Below are positions 1 through 9,343 of a stretch of DNA of 64,000 bases, piece by piece. The DNA comes from Serratia sarumanii. Its GTDB lineage: Bacteria > Pseudomonadota > Gammaproteobacteria > Enterobacterales > Enterobacteriaceae. The stretch's first letter is position 1, and the number at the start of each line of letters is the position of its first letter. Location of the stretch: positions 4,960,001 to 5,024,000 of the forward strand of contig NZ_CP124750.1 in NCBI RefSeq assembly GCF_029962605.1, written 5' to 3'. Below the pieces are notes generated by a model that saw only the letters and a program-made list of their open reading frames with translations, was not told the origin of the DNA and did not search any database. Both the position numbers and the translations under genes were made by a program.

Positions 1-276
1 GAAGGTTTTTCACATGTCGAAGTGCTGCCGAAGCTCAGCCTGCAGCAGGTGGCCGAGGTGCTGGCCGGCGCCAAGGGCGTGGTCTCGGTCGACACCGGGC
101 TCAGCCATTTGACCGCCGCGCTCGACAAACCGAACATCACGCTGTTCGGGCCGACCGATCCCGGCCTGATCGGCGGCTACGGGCAAAATCAGCACTCGTT
201 GATTTCGCCGGAAAAAAGCATGGCGACAATCGACGCCGATACGGCATGGCAGGCGTTGCAAAAGGTTATAGCATGA
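1..276 (+). CDS. waaC: LPS heptosyltransferase I, C-terminal part (cut by window edge)
   Basis: This open frame enters from the left edge and encodes the last 91 residues of a family 9 glycosyltransferase. WaaC adds the first L-glycero-D-manno-heptose to Kdo of the LPS inner core at the cytoplasmic face of the inner membrane. The visible part holds the ADP-heptose-binding segment, with VVSVDTGLSHLTAALDKP followed by LFGPTDPGLIGGYG, which is the WaaC form of the family motif. The stop overlaps the ATG of the next gene (ATGA), so the two are probably translationally coupled. The 5' part lies outside the window. WaaC rather than WaaF is inferred from the sequence and from the core genes that follow. 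Confidence 0.88.
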   Translation, partial: EGFSHVEVLPKLSLQQVAEVLAGAKGVVSVDTGLSHLTAALDKPNITLFGPTDPGLIGGYGQNQHSLISPEKSMATIDADTAWQALQKVIA

Positions 277-1439
277 AAAAACTGCACATTATCAACCTGG
301 GTAAAATGGGCGGCGTCGAACGCCTGTTCCTGCAGTACATCAACGATACCACCGACGGCAGCAACAAGGTCTTGTGCATCAGCGGCGACATTGGCGAAGA
401 AATCCGCCGCCAGTTGCCTGCGCATCAGCCCGTCACCTTCGCCAACCGCCTGATCAATGCGCTGCCGTTGCGCTGCCCGCAGTTCCTGCGCAAATTTTTG
501 CTGAAGTGGAAAATCGAGCGGGCGAACGCCGACGTGGTGATCGTCTGGGACCTGGTGCCGGGGCTGGCGGCCAAACCCAAGCGCGGCAAGCTGGTTTACT
601 ACGATCACGGCTGCTCCTGGCGTTACCCCAAGAATAAAAAGACGCTGCGTTTCTTCGCCATGCTGGGCGGCGTCATTTCCGCCTCACACGCGTCGAAGCG
701 GGTGATGGAGCTGCGCTTTAATCTGCCTTGCCCAAATCACGTGGTGATCAACCGCATCAAAACACCGGCGGGGATCGATACTGCGCCGAAAACCCTGTCG
801 CAGCCGGTCAGGATCGGCACTGCCTCACGCCTGGTCAGCCTGAAAGGCATCAGCGTGTCATTATTGATGATGCAGGAACTGCTGCGGCGCGGGCATGACG
901 TCACGCTGGAAGTGGCCGGCAAAGGGCCGGATCGCGCGGCGTTCGAGGCGCTGGCGGCCCGGCTACAGCTCGGCGATCGCGTCACCTTCAGCGGTTATCA
1001 GGATGACGTCGCCGGCTTCTTCAATCGCACGCACATCTACATGAGCACGCCGATCACCGAGCCGTTCGGCTTGTCCTGCATGGAATCGCTCTATTTCGGC
1101 GTGCCGGTCATCTTCCCGCAGGTTGACGGCCAGCCGGAAGCGGTGAAAGACGGGGTCTGCGGCATTGGCCTGACGCCGTCGGTCACCATCGAACAACACC
1201 GGCAGCTCACCGATATCGAGGTCGACTTCCCGCATGAGGTCTACGATCCGTTGACCGACAGCCTGGTCGCGCCCAAGCTGCTGTCGCATATCGATTGTGC
1301 GGATGCCGTTGAGAAATTGCTGGAGCGAGAAACCTACCAGACTCTGAGCCGAAATGCGCAGCGCTATCCTGCGGAACATTTTAACTATGCTCAGTTCAAA
1401 GTTGAATTCGACGACACGCTGCGATCCTTTATCGCTTAA
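273..1439 (+). CDS. Family 4 glycosyltransferase of LPS core synthesis
   Basis: The 388-residue product has a GT-B fold typical of glycosyltransferase family 4. The N-terminal domain opens with MKKLHIINLGKMGGVERLFLQ, with the GG-x-E acceptor-side loop. The C-terminal nucleotide-sugar domain has AGKGPDRAAFEALA and then EPFGLSCMESLYFGVPVIFP, the E-x7-E donor-binding motif. The start at 273 overlaps the waaC stop and begins the conserved beta strand, so I prefer it to an upstream in-frame ATG. Its place between waaC and waaL suggests it adds an outer-core hexose. The donor and linkage cannot be read from the sequence. Confidence 0.8.
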   Translation: MKKLHIINLGKMGGVERLFLQYINDTTDGSNKVLCISGDIGEEIRRQLPAHQPVTFANRLINALPLRCPQFLRKFLLKWKIERANADVVIVWDLVPGLAAKPKRGKLVYYDHGCSWRYPKNKKTLRFFAMLGGVISASHASKRVMELRFNLPCPNHVVINRIKTPAGIDTAPKTLSQPVRIGTASRLVSLKGISVSLLMMQELLRRGHDVTLEVAGKGPDRAAFEALAARLQLGDRVTFSGYQDDVAGFFNRTHIYMSTPITEPFGLSCMESLYFGVPVIFPQVDGQPEAVKDGVCGIGLTPSVTIEQHRQLTDIEVDFPHEVYDPLTDSLVAPKLLSHIDCADAVEKLLERETYQTLSRNAQRYPAEHFNYAQFKVEFDDTLRSFIA

Positions 1440-1446
1440 TTGAAAC

Positions 1447-2709
1447 GTGAGCCGGAAAATACGCCCGATGCTAAAACACAGAACGCCGCACCCTGCCTTC
1501 AGCTATCTGATCTATCTGGGGTGCGCCATCGCTTTTTGCACCATTCCTTTCGGTTCCGCGACCGGACGCAATCTGTTTTACGTTTCCAGCTACATCGCCT
1601 TTATCGCCGTTTGCCTGTACCCGCGCTACTACTTCAGCAACGTTAGAAACCTGCTGCTGCCCGCGCTGATGTTCAGCGTGGGCATGGGAACCATCCTCTG
1701 GATGCATCACTTCAAACAGCCGGGTGAGTACATCAATATTTATCGCTCTTATATGTCGACCGGCAAACTGCAGCTCGCGACCGCTTTCATCTTGCTGATT
1801 GCGCTCAATGAGCGGTTGTGCGTACAGCGCCTGCTGATCGTTGTGGCTCTCGCCACCGGTCTGGCGATCAACGGTTATTCCCTCTATCAGGGGCTGCGTC
1901 TGGATATCCCGCGCGTAGAGCTCAACTTCGATCGCGCCACGGTCGCCGCCTATCTGATGACCGCCATCGATCTGGTCATGATGCAAGCCATCCTGATGCT
2001 GCGCACCCGCTACCGCCTGGTGTTGTACATTGCGGCATTCCTGCTGTCCTTCTCTGCGCTGGTGCTCACCGGCACGCGCGCGGCCATGTTGGTCTATCCG
2101 GTGGCGGTCTGCCTGTCGCTGCTGGCCACCAAGCAGTTGGTTTCCAGAAAACACAAGCTTGCGTTGGTGGCCTCGGTACCGCTGCTGCTCGTAGCCTGCG
2201 GCCTGGTGTTTAAACCGCAGATAGAAGAACGCATTCAGGCTTTTGAGACCGACATGCGCCTGATGGACCAGCCGCAGACTGAAAACTCCATCATTTCCCG
2301 GCTGTCGATGCAAACGCTGGCATGGCATACCGGGTCACAAGCCCCGTGGGGCCAATCCGCCGAACAGCGCGGCGAAGAGATCCGTGCGATGGTCGCACAG
2401 CAACCCCGCCTGTCTGGCGTCATGCCCTACATCAACGTCCACCTGCACAACGAGCTGCTGGAAACTTACTCGCTCAAGGGCGTCTGGGGTGTACTGCTGC
2501 TGCTGGCGCTGTATGTCAGCCTGTTTTTCTCTTCCTTCCGGCCACAGCGCAACGCGCTGCTGCTGAGCGTCAGCGCCAGCCTGTTCGTTTACGGCCTGAG
2601 CGACGTCATCTTCTTCAGCACGGAAGGTACCGCCATGTTCGGCCTGGCGCTGATCGCCGCCGTTCTTTCCGTCACGAAACAGCCCCCTGTTCAGGAGCCC
2701 ACCCCGTGA
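1447..2709 (+). CDS. waaL: O-antigen ligase
   Basis: This is a polytopic inner-membrane protein of about 420 residues with roughly ten to twelve hydrophobic segments. It has a periplasmic loop before the last helices (about residues 270-340) and the Wzy_C/WaaL signature around FSALVLTGTRAAMLVYPVAV. The late PYINVHLHNELLETYSLKG segment carries the histidine expected in WaaL. The enzyme transfers undecaprenyl-linked O-antigen to the lipid A-core on the periplasmic face. The start is either this GTG or the ATG at 1468, and neither has a strong ribosome binding site. It sits 7 nt after the preceding gene and overlaps the next by GTGA, so it lies in an operon. Confidence 0.85.
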   Translation: MSRKIRPMLKHRTPHPAFSYLIYLGCAIAFCTIPFGSATGRNLFYVSSYIAFIAVCLYPRYYFSNVRNLLLPALMFSVGMGTILWMHHFKQPGEYINIYRSYMSTGKLQLATAFILLIALNERLCVQRLLIVVALATGLAINGYSLYQGLRLDIPRVELNFDRATVAAYLMTAIDLVMMQAILMLRTRYRLVLYIAAFLLSFSALVLTGTRAAMLVYPVAVCLSLLATKQLVSRKHKLALVASVPLLLVACGLVFKPQIEERIQAFETDMRLMDQPQTENSIISRLSMQTLAWHTGSQAPWGQSAEQRGEEIRAMVAQQPRLSGVMPYINVHLHNELLETYSLKGVWGVLLLLALYVSLFFSSFRPQRNALLLSVSASLFVYGLSDVIFFSTEGTAMFGLALIAAVLSVTKQPPVQEPTP

Positions 2710-3683
2710 ATCCTCAGCAGCCGCTGCTCAGCGTTATCGTGCCGTTTTATAATAACGAAGCGTTCGTTATCGCTGCGCTGGATTCGTTATTTGCACAGAT
2801 TAGCGACGATATCGAGGTGGTGATCATCGACGATGGCTCCACCGACGCCTCCGGCGCACTGGTCAGCCAATATCTGGCGCAGCGGCGGCACCCGCGCGTG
2901 GTCTTTACTTCACAGGCCAACGGCGGCATTGCGCACGCCCGCAACGTCGGCTTACGTCTGGCCACCGGACGCTATATCACCTTCCTCGACGGCGACGATC
3001 TGCTGAGCGACGACTATCTAGCGATCCTGCGCCCCCAGCTTACCGCCGGTGAATATGATCTGATCGATTTTAATTATCAGAAGTTCACCGAGCATCCGCC
3101 GACACCGGATAACCGCGCGGCGCGGCCCGTAGCCTACGACTTTTCACAATTGGGGCTGGGCAGCCTGCAATCGCTTTTCGAACGCTCGATGTGGCATCTC
3201 TGGAGCCGGGTATATAAACGCACGCTGCTGGCAGGGGAAGCGTTCGAAGAAGGCAGGCGCTACGAAGACGTAATTTTTACGCCTTTTCAGTATTTCAAAA
3301 CTCGCCGCATCGCCCATCTTGACGGCGAACTCTACTTCTATCGGGACAACAGCCAGGGCATCACCCGCAATATCAAACCCAAAGATATTGAAGATATGTT
3401 GTTCGCCATGGAGAAGATGCTGCGTTTTGTGGCGCAGCATCCCGGGGATGAGCCGCTGCGCCGGTTGGCCGCCCTGATGCTGGCCAACTGCTTTTCCGAG
3501 GTGAAAAGCATGTCGAAGGCGGTCTACGGCTATTACCATTACGCGCCGGCAACGCTGCACATCCTGCGCCGCGCCGCCGACGTCTGCCGCAACAGCGACG
3601 TGCCGGGCAAAAAAGTCCGCCAGATGCGCTATGCGCGAGTGGATACCTTTCTTTCTAAGCTGCGCGGGCGCAGGCCGCGCTAA
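2706..3683 (+). CDS. Family 2 glycosyltransferase of LPS core synthesis
   Basis: The 325-residue product has a GT-A domain at its N-terminus: LLSVIVPFYNNEAFVIAALD, then VVIIDDGSTDASG, and the metal-binding DGDD at about residue 98. The GTG start at 2706 overlaps the waaL stop and lies immediately before the first conserved strand, so it is preferred over the long upstream extension of the frame. The C-terminal third has a WxRxY-like segment (LWSRVYKRTLL) often seen in inverting family 2 transferases. It probably adds a beta-linked sugar to the outer core. The two beta-glucoses of the published S. marcescens N28b core are candidates, but this assignment is inference. Confidence 0.78.
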   Translation: MNPQQPLLSVIVPFYNNEAFVIAALDSLFAQISDDIEVVIIDDGSTDASGALVSQYLAQRRHPRVVFTSQANGGIAHARNVGLRLATGRYITFLDGDDLLSDDYLAILRPQLTAGEYDLIDFNYQKFTEHPPTPDNRAARPVAYDFSQLGLGSLQSLFERSMWHLWSRVYKRTLLAGEAFEEGRRYEDVIFTPFQYFKTRRIAHLDGELYFYRDNSQGITRNIKPKDIEDMLFAMEKMLRFVAQHPGDEPLRRLAALMLANCFSEVKSMSKAVYGYYHYAPATLHILRRAADVCRNSDVPGKKVRQMRYARVDTFLSKLRGRRPR

Positions 3684-3686
3684 CCG

Positions 3687-3706
3687 CATCGGCCTGGCGG
3701 CCGATG
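3687..3706. terminator. Hairpin between convergent waa genes, possible weak terminator
   Basis: CATCGGCC and GGCCGATG form an 8-bp stem around a TGGC loop in the 36-nt gap between two convergent genes. There is no T run on either strand, so factor-independent termination is uncertain. Confidence 0.35.
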
Positions 3707-3719
3707 GGTCGTCTCGCCT

Positions 3720-4814
3720 TTAGCGCGCTAAAGGCACGTGTGCGACCAGCTCGTCATAAATCCGCTGCGGTTGGATGACCCCCATCGGGCTTTCCGCCTC
3801 CAGCGGCATCGTATAACCGGTACGCGACACCTGAATGATGCGGTGCAGTTCAGCATCCTGAATCGGCCCGGTGGAGCGTGAGTCGGCGGTCACGAACAGG
3901 CTGATAGTTTTCACCTTCAACGCCACCGCCAGGTGCAGCGGCCCGGTATCGCCGGTGACCAGAACATGGAAACTGTCGATCAACGTCAGCAAGCCTTGCA
4001 GCCCCGTTTTACCGATCTGGTTATCCACGCAGGCCTGCGTTTGCGGGCCGATCAGGCTCATAAACTGTTTGGCCTTGCCGTCGTCAAACGGTGCGCCAAT
4101 CAGCACGATGCGTACATTAGGGTGCTTCGCCACCAGCTCATCGGCCAGCCGCGCATAGTGCGAAACCGGCCAGCAACGCGACTCCGTAGATGCCCCCAAT
4201 TGAAACCCGATGGTGGGATGCTCGCTGCTTTTGACGCCGCGCTGATAATCCACGGGAATTTCCATCGTCGGATCGTCGCTGCGGCAGCCCAAAATGGAAA
4301 TCAGCTCCAGCTTGCGGCGCACGAAGTGGCCGTAATAATGGAAGACATAGTTGGTCAGCCAAGGCTCCAGCCCGCAAATGCCCGAACTGTAGTTATCGCG
4401 GATAATGTACTTCGCCCCGGCCAGTACGGCGCTGATGATGTCATAAGGCAGGTGGGAGTGCAGAATCAGCGCCAAATCCGGCTGATGTTCGCGCAGCGAT
4501 TTCAGCAACGGGCGGATCGTCTTGATCTTGCTGTCCCAATACACCACGCGATCGTAATAGCGGCCGTTTTCCACCAGCTCGCGGTTTTTCTTGTGCACCA
4601 CCAGTGTGATGTGTGCGTTGGGGTAGCGTTCCCGCATCGCCCTCAATGCCGGCGTGTTGAACATGAAGTCGCCCAACGCCGTGGTGGAATAGATGACGAT
4701 ATTGTCAAACTGCTGGGCGCCGTCGAACGTCGTCTTATCCTGAAAACGACCGTACTTCGCCGTATAGCGCCGCAAGAACCAGTCGGCAACCTTGATTTTC
4801 CATTTTTTCGACAT
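3720..4814 (-). CDS. Family 9 glycosyltransferase (heptosyltransferase-like)
   Basis: The 364-residue product is a family 9 glycosyltransferase. It has an N-terminal IVIYSTTALGDFMFNTPALRAM, a variant of the usual R-x-x-x-GD motif, followed by ALILHSHLP. The C-terminal donor site is LVTGDTGPLHLAVALKVKTISLF. It is transcribed convergently to the waaL segment and is probably co-transcribed with wabN, whose stop lies 8 nt upstream of its start. The published S. marcescens core carries heptoses beyond the three common ones, so an additional heptosyltransferase role is plausible. That is inference, and the sugar donor is not proven by the motifs. Confidence 0.78.
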   Translation of the reverse strand: MSKKWKIKVADWFLRRYTAKYGRFQDKTTFDGAQQFDNIVIYSTTALGDFMFNTPALRAMRERYPNAHITLVVHKKNRELVENGRYYDRVVYWDSKIKTIRPLLKSLREHQPDLALILHSHLPYDIISAVLAGAKYIIRDNYSSGICGLEPWLTNYVFHYYGHFVRRKLELISILGCRSDDPTMEIPVDYQRGVKSSEHPTIGFQLGASTESRCWPVSHYARLADELVAKHPNVRIVLIGAPFDDGKAKQFMSLIGPQTQACVDNQIGKTGLQGLLTLIDSFHVLVTGDTGPLHLAVALKVKTISLFVTADSRSTGPIQDAELHRIIQVSRTGYTMPLEAESPMGVIQPQRIYDELVAHVPLAR

Positions 4815-4822
4815 GTGCGTGC

Positions 4823-5779
4823 TTAATTCGCTTTAAGTTGATAATACTCGGCCAGCGTCATGCCCACCGTGCGCTGCTGCAGCCAGTCAAACAGCTGTTC
4901 CAGATCGCGGTACAGCACTTCGATATCCTGCTCGGTTTTGAACGTCGGGCTGCCGCCCGGCATAAACTCGGAGGAGTGCAGCATAAATTCGACGTAGTCA
5001 TGCCCCTGCGCCAGCGACGCTTCAGCCACCCCTATCATCTTGGCCACGTTGCCGCCACTTGGCCGCAGCCAGTTGACGGACGGCGAACGCCGCTTGCCGC
5101 GCAGCCGATCATAACCTTGCTTGAACGCGTTCATCAGCGCCGAGTGCTTGTACTGAATGCTCATCGGCACTTCCAGCAGCGCCGAAGCGCCCGGTTTGGC
5201 AATGTTCTGCGGATCGATGAAATAGGCCTGCGACGGGAACCGGCTGTAATCGGTGCCGCCGTTGCCCTGCGGATTGCCCGGCGAAAACTGCCAGTTGACG
5301 CGCGGCGTCACCGAACAGTCCACCTGATAGCCATACTCCAGCAGCAGCGAGGCATAATATTCGTTGAACGCCCAGCGGCCGGCGCGATGGCTGAGCATTT
5401 TGGTCTGGAAGGCATCTTCCAGCAGCTTGGTCATGTGATCGACCTTGGCGCGGATCTGATCGGCGGGATACTCGATCAAATACGGTTTGTGGCGCCAGTC
5501 GTCGTCGGTGAGCGGCGTTAGCGGCGGGCTGTTCCAGGCGTGCAGGTGCATGCCGACTTCACCCGCGCCGCGGGCGATCACGTCACGCGCGAACTCGACG
5601 TAAGCCGGATCCATCGCCATTTCATAGTTGGTGAGATAAACCGGTTTGAAGGCGTATTTTTCGCACAATGCCTGAAAGCGCGGCAAGAAACGCGTGTTTT
5701 CGGTCGCGATGCGATCGTGGTTTTGCCACAGATTATCGCCTTCGGTATCAATGGTGATGAGAAACGCCGGTTTAGTCAT
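4823..5779 (-). CDS. wabN: Polysaccharide deacetylase-family protein, probable LPS core GlcNAc deacetylase
   Basis: The 318-residue product starts with MTKPAFLITIDTEGDNLW, matching the NodB-type first motif (T-x-D-x-E/D). Metal-binding histidines fit MHLHAWNSPP and SHRAGRWAFNEYY, and a late MLHSSEFMPGG segment closes the site. In Klebsiella, WabN deacetylates the core GlcNAc added by WabH to glucosamine. Finding this gene beside waaQ-wabG-wabH supports the same role here. A TTG lies 21 nt upstream in frame, but the ATG at 5779 begins the conserved strand and has CAGG about ten bases upstream. The name rests on family and context. Confidence 0.72.
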   Translation of the reverse strand: MTKPAFLITIDTEGDNLWQNHDRIATENTRFLPRFQALCEKYAFKPVYLTNYEMAMDPAYVEFARDVIARGAGEVGMHLHAWNSPPLTPLTDDDWRHKPYLIEYPADQIRAKVDHMTKLLEDAFQTKMLSHRAGRWAFNEYYASLLLEYGYQVDCSVTPRVNWQFSPGNPQGNGGTDYSRFPSQAYFIDPQNIAKPGASALLEVPMSIQYKHSALMNAFKQGYDRLRGKRRSPSVNWLRPSGGNVAKMIGVAEASLAQGHDYVEFMLHSSEFMPGGSPTFKTEQDIEVLYRDLEQLFDWLQQRTVGMTLAEYYQLKAN

Positions 5780-5989
5780 GAATATCGAGCCTGATATCAA
5801 CAGAATGCACTATGTTACGCAGCCCGTTTCGCCAGGGCAAACGACTTTGCTGCCTGGTTTGGACAACATTGAAACGCATTCGTCCCCGGCTCGGCGATTT
5901 TTTTGCGGCCCGGCAAGAAAACCTTGCAACAGTAGCCACATGCGATCGGGTCATTTAGAATCAAAGATTGGTTTCCCAGAAAGCGACTC

Positions 5990-7072
5990 ATGATGAACGA
6001 CGCGCCAGCCCCAACTTCCGCCCCATCCGTACAGCGTATTTTGATCATAAAACTGCGCCATCACGGCGATATGCTGCTGGTCACGCCGGTCATCAGCAGC
6101 CTGCGGCAAAACTACCCGCAGGCGCAGATCGATGTGCTGCTGTATCAGGAAACGCAGGAGATGCTGGCCAGTAATCCGGAACTGTCGACGCTGTTCGCCA
6201 TCGACCGCCAATGGAAAAAACAGGGTGCCCGCGCACATCTGGGGCACGAGCTGGCGCTGCTGCGCCGCCTGAAGGCGCAGCGCTACGATCTGGTGGTCAA
6301 CCTGGCCGATCAGTGGCGCAGCGCCATCCTCACGCGCCTGACCGGCGCGCGCATCCGTCTGGGCTTCGATTTCCCCAAACGCCGCGGCTTCCTGTGGCGC
6401 CACTGCCACACGCAGCTGGTGCCGGTCGACAATCACGCCCACCTGCATACCGTCGAACAAAACCTCTCGCTGCTGGCGCCGCTGAACCTGCCCGCGCTCA
6501 GTGATCATGTGACCATGAGTTACGATCCGCAGGATTGGCAGGCATGTGAGCAACGGTTACAGAAACAGGGCGTCACCGGCAGTTATATTGTGGTGCAGCC
6601 CACCTCGCGCTGGTTCTTCAAATGCTGGAGCGAAGAGAAAATGGCCGCCACCCTCACCGCCTTGCAGGCCGACGGCCACCAGCTGGTGATCACCTCCGGC
6701 CCCGACGCCAGAGAACAAGCCATGGTAGAGCGCATTTTGGCGCTCTGCCCGCCGCAGGGCGTGATTTCGTTAGCCGGCCAGCTGACGCTGCGCCAGTTGG
6801 CCGCCCTGATCGACCACGCCAAGCTGTTTATCGGCGTGGATTCGGTGCCGATGCACATGGCCGCCGCGCTGCACACGCCGTGCGTAGCGCTGTTCGGCCC
6901 TTCCAAGCTGACTTTCTGGCGGCCGTGGCAGGCTACCGGCGCCGTGATCTGGGCCGGCGACTTCGGCGAACTGCCCGATCCGGACGCCATCGATACCGGC
7001 ACCGACGAACGGTATCTCGACCTTATTCCTACAGACGCGGTGATTGCAGCCGCGCGGAGCACGCTGGCATGA
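5990..7072 (+). CDS. waaQ: LPS core heptosyltransferase III
   Basis: The 360-residue family 9 enzyme opens with QRILIIKLRHHGDMLLVTPV, the characteristic WaaQ form of the acceptor motif. It ends in a donor site with FIGVDSVPMHMAAALHTPCVALFGPS. WaaQ adds heptose III to heptose II of the inner core, using ADP-heptose in the cytoplasm. The two ATG codons at 5990 and 5993 are both possible starts. Its stop overlaps the start of wabG by ATGA, so waaQ-wabG-wabH forms one operon. The roughly 210-bp upstream gap is divergent with wabN and should hold both promoters. Confidence 0.9.
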   Translation: MMNDAPAPTSAPSVQRILIIKLRHHGDMLLVTPVISSLRQNYPQAQIDVLLYQETQEMLASNPELSTLFAIDRQWKKQGARAHLGHELALLRRLKAQRYDLVVNLADQWRSAILTRLTGARIRLGFDFPKRRGFLWRHCHTQLVPVDNHAHLHTVEQNLSLLAPLNLPALSDHVTMSYDPQDWQACEQRLQKQGVTGSYIVVQPTSRWFFKCWSEEKMAATLTALQADGHQLVITSGPDAREQAMVERILALCPPQGVISLAGQLTLRQLAALIDHAKLFIGVDSVPMHMAAALHTPCVALFGPSKLTFWRPWQATGAVIWAGDFGELPDPDAIDTGTDERYLDLIPTDAVIAAARSTLA

Positions 7073-8196
7073 AAGCATTTCGTTTGGCGATCGTTCGCCA
7101 AAAATACCGCCCGGACGGCGGAGCCGAACGTTTCGTTTCCCGCGCCCTGGAGGCGCTGGAGCAACAGGATCTCGATCTGAACGTCATCACCCGCGAATGG
7201 CAGGGTGACGCCAATCCCAACTGGCATATCCACCTGTGCAACCCGCTAAAACTCGGCCGCATCAGCCGCGAACGGGGCTTCGCCGTGGCGGCCAGGGCGC
7301 TGTGGCAGAAAGAGCATTTTGATCTGGTGCAAAGCCACGAGCGCATTCCCGGCTGCGACATCTACCGCGCCGGCGACGGCGTACACCGCCGCTGGCTGCT
7401 GCAACGCGCGCGTCTGCTGCCGGAATGGCGCCGCAAATGGCTGTTCTCCAACCGTTATCACCGCTATGTGATGTGCGCCGAACGCGCCATGTATGCCGCA
7501 CCGGAGCTGAAAGCCGTCATCTGCAACGCCGAGATGATCAAGCAGGAAATCATCGCGGACTTTGGCGTGCCCGCCGAAAAAATCACGGTGATCTATAACG
7601 CCATCGATAATCAAAAGTTCCCGCCCGCCGACGAGGCCCTGCGCCAACGTCTGCGCGAGCAGTATCAGATCCCGCAACAGGCGCACTGCCTGATCTTCGT
7701 CGGTTCCGGCTTTGAGCGCAAAGGGCTGGCGGCCGCCATCCGCGCCGTGGCAGCGACCGACAGCCACCTGTTGGTGGTCGGCAAAGACAAGGCCGAAAAA
7801 CGCTACCGGGCGCTGGCACAGTCGCTGGGCTGCAGCGATCGGGTTCACTTTATGGGCGTGCAGAAGCAGACCTTGCCGTTTTATCAGGCCGCAGATGCGC
7901 TGCTGCTGCCGACGCTGTACGATCCGTTCCCGAATGTGATTCTGGAAGCGATGTCGTGCGGCCTGCCGGTTATCACCAGCACCACCTGCGGCGGCGCCGA
8001 GTTTATCACCCCCGGCCAGAACGGCTTCGTGACCGATGCGCTCGACGTACCGGCCATCGCGGAGGCCATTCGCGCGCTGCCGCGCCAGGCGCTGGGATCA
8101 TCCATGGGCGAAGCGGCAAGATTGCGTATTATGCCGGCTACGCCGGCGCATCTGTCCGAACAGCTTATTTCCCTCTATAACCGGTTACTGGATTAG
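7069..8196 (+). CDS. wabG: Family 4 glycosyltransferase WabG-like (core galacturonic acid transferase)
   Basis: The 375-residue GT-B enzyme starts with FRLAIVRQKYRPDGGAERFV, holding the GG-A-E loop. It continues with LVQSHERIPGCDIYRAGDGV and has the donor-site block LLPTLYDPFPNVILEAMSCG. This sequence type, placed directly after waaQ, matches WabG of Klebsiella and Serratia, which adds galacturonic acid to heptose II. E. coli WaaG adds glucose at the same position, so some annotations call it WaaG-like. The start overlaps the waaQ stop. The end lies 2 nt before wabH. Confidence 0.8.
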   Translation: MKAFRLAIVRQKYRPDGGAERFVSRALEALEQQDLDLNVITREWQGDANPNWHIHLCNPLKLGRISRERGFAVAARALWQKEHFDLVQSHERIPGCDIYRAGDGVHRRWLLQRARLLPEWRRKWLFSNRYHRYVMCAERAMYAAPELKAVICNAEMIKQEIIADFGVPAEKITVIYNAIDNQKFPPADEALRQRLREQYQIPQQAHCLIFVGSGFERKGLAAAIRAVAATDSHLLVVGKDKAEKRYRALAQSLGCSDRVHFMGVQKQTLPFYQAADALLLPTLYDPFPNVILEAMSCGLPVITSTTCGGAEFITPGQNGFVTDALDVPAIAEAIRALPRQALGSSMGEAARLRIMPATPAHLSEQLISLYNRLLD

Positions 8197-8198
8197 CT

Positions 8199-9299
8199 AT
8201 GCGTATTCTGATGATCATCGACGGCCTGCCGGGAGGCGGCGCGGAAAAAGTGGTGCTGACCCTGTGCCAGGGCATGCAGCAACAGGGGCATGACGTCAGT
8301 CTGATCTCGCTGCGCGACGTCTGCAATTACCCTATCCCGCCGGGCATTGATTATCAGGTGGTGGCCGATCGCAGCCGCGCCCCCTGGCGCAAGCTGACCG
8401 AGCTGTCGCGCCGCGCCGGCGCGCTGGATCGGGCGATAGCCGAACACGAGCGCCAACACGGCGCGTTCGATCTGGTGTTCTCCAACCTGCATAAAACCGA
8501 TCGCATCGTCAGCCGCAGCAAGCGGTTGGCCGCGGATCGCCTGTGGTTCTGCATTCACGGCATTCTCTCCACCTCCTACCTCGGCCACCGCAAGGGCCTG
8601 GATCGCTGGCTGAAGCAACGCAAAATCGCCAACGTTTACCAGGGAAGAAACATCGTCGCCGTTTCACGGGCGGTCGGCGACGATCTGCAGCAGAACTTGC
8701 CGATCCGCCCGCGCCGGCTGGCGGTCATCAACAACCCGTTCGATATCGACGCCATCCAGCAACAGGCGGCGATGCCTTGCGAACTGGCCGGCCAGGACTA
8801 TCTGGTGCACGTCGGCCGCTTTCACGCCACCAAGCGGCATGACCGCCTGCTGAAAGCCTATGCGCACTCCGGCATTCAGGCGCCGCTGGCCTTAATCGGC
8901 GCCGGGGACGACGCCAGAGTCGCCGAGGTCAAACGTCTGGCGACAGACCTGGGCATTGCAGAGCGCGTGCTGTTTCTCGGTTTCCAGGCTAATCCCTACC
9001 CGTTTATTCGCCATGCCTCGCTGCTGGTGCTCAGCTCCGACAGCGAAGGGTTTGGCAACGTGCTGGTAGAATCGCTGCTGTGCGGCACACCGGTGGTCAG
9101 CACTCGTTGTCCGGGTGGCCCTGCGGAAATTCTGGAAAAAGCCGGCATGGCTAACGCGCTGGCGGAATTAAACGAAGCGTCGCTGGCAGAAAAAATGGCG
9201 GAGATTTACGCCAATCCGCCGCAGATAAATCAACAGCAATTGCTGAGCTATGGGCTTGAGCCTATTTGCCGCCAATATCTGGAACTGGAAAGAAAATAA
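8199..9299 (+). CDS. wabH: Family 4 glycosyltransferase WabH-like (core GlcNAc transferase)
   Basis: The 366-residue product begins MRILMIIDGLPGGGAEKVVL, the GT4 acceptor loop. It has a C-terminal donor-binding block SSDSEGFGNVLVESLLCGTPVV followed by CPGGPAEIL. In Klebsiella, WabH transfers GlcNAc onto the galacturonic acid laid down by WabG, and WabN then deacetylates it. Having all three genes in this cluster argues for the same three-step path here. It is the last gene of the waaQ operon and is followed by a strong bidirectional terminator hairpin. Function is assigned by family and gene order. Confidence 0.78.
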   Translation: MRILMIIDGLPGGGAEKVVLTLCQGMQQQGHDVSLISLRDVCNYPIPPGIDYQVVADRSRAPWRKLTELSRRAGALDRAIAEHERQHGAFDLVFSNLHKTDRIVSRSKRLAADRLWFCIHGILSTSYLGHRKGLDRWLKQRKIANVYQGRNIVAVSRAVGDDLQQNLPIRPRRLAVINNPFDIDAIQQQAAMPCELAGQDYLVHVGRFHATKRHDRLLKAYAHSGIQAPLALIGAGDDARVAEVKRLATDLGIAERVLFLGFQANPYPFIRHASLLVLSSDSEGFGNVLVESLLCGTPVVSTRCPGGPAEILEKAGMANALAELNEASLAEKMAEIYANPPQINQQQLLSYGLEPICRQYLELERK

Positions 9300-9310
9300 T
9301 AAAGAATGAA

Positions 9311-9338
9311 ATAAGGCAGGGGATGCCTGCCTTATTTT
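9311..9338. terminator. Bidirectional rho-independent terminator after wabH
   Basis: ATAAGGCAGG pairs with CCTGCCTTAT around a GGATG loop and is flanked by A-rich and T-rich runs. It serves wabH on the plus strand and the convergent family 9 gene on the minus strand. Confidence 0.85.
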
Positions 9339-9343
9339 CTTCG

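Noticed and set aside
5920..5945. Possible ops/JUMPstart element (CAGTAGCCACATG) upstream of waaQ
   Set aside because: It matches only part of the GGCGGTAGCGTG ops sequence and lacks the conserved GGCGG, so RfaH control is not supported.
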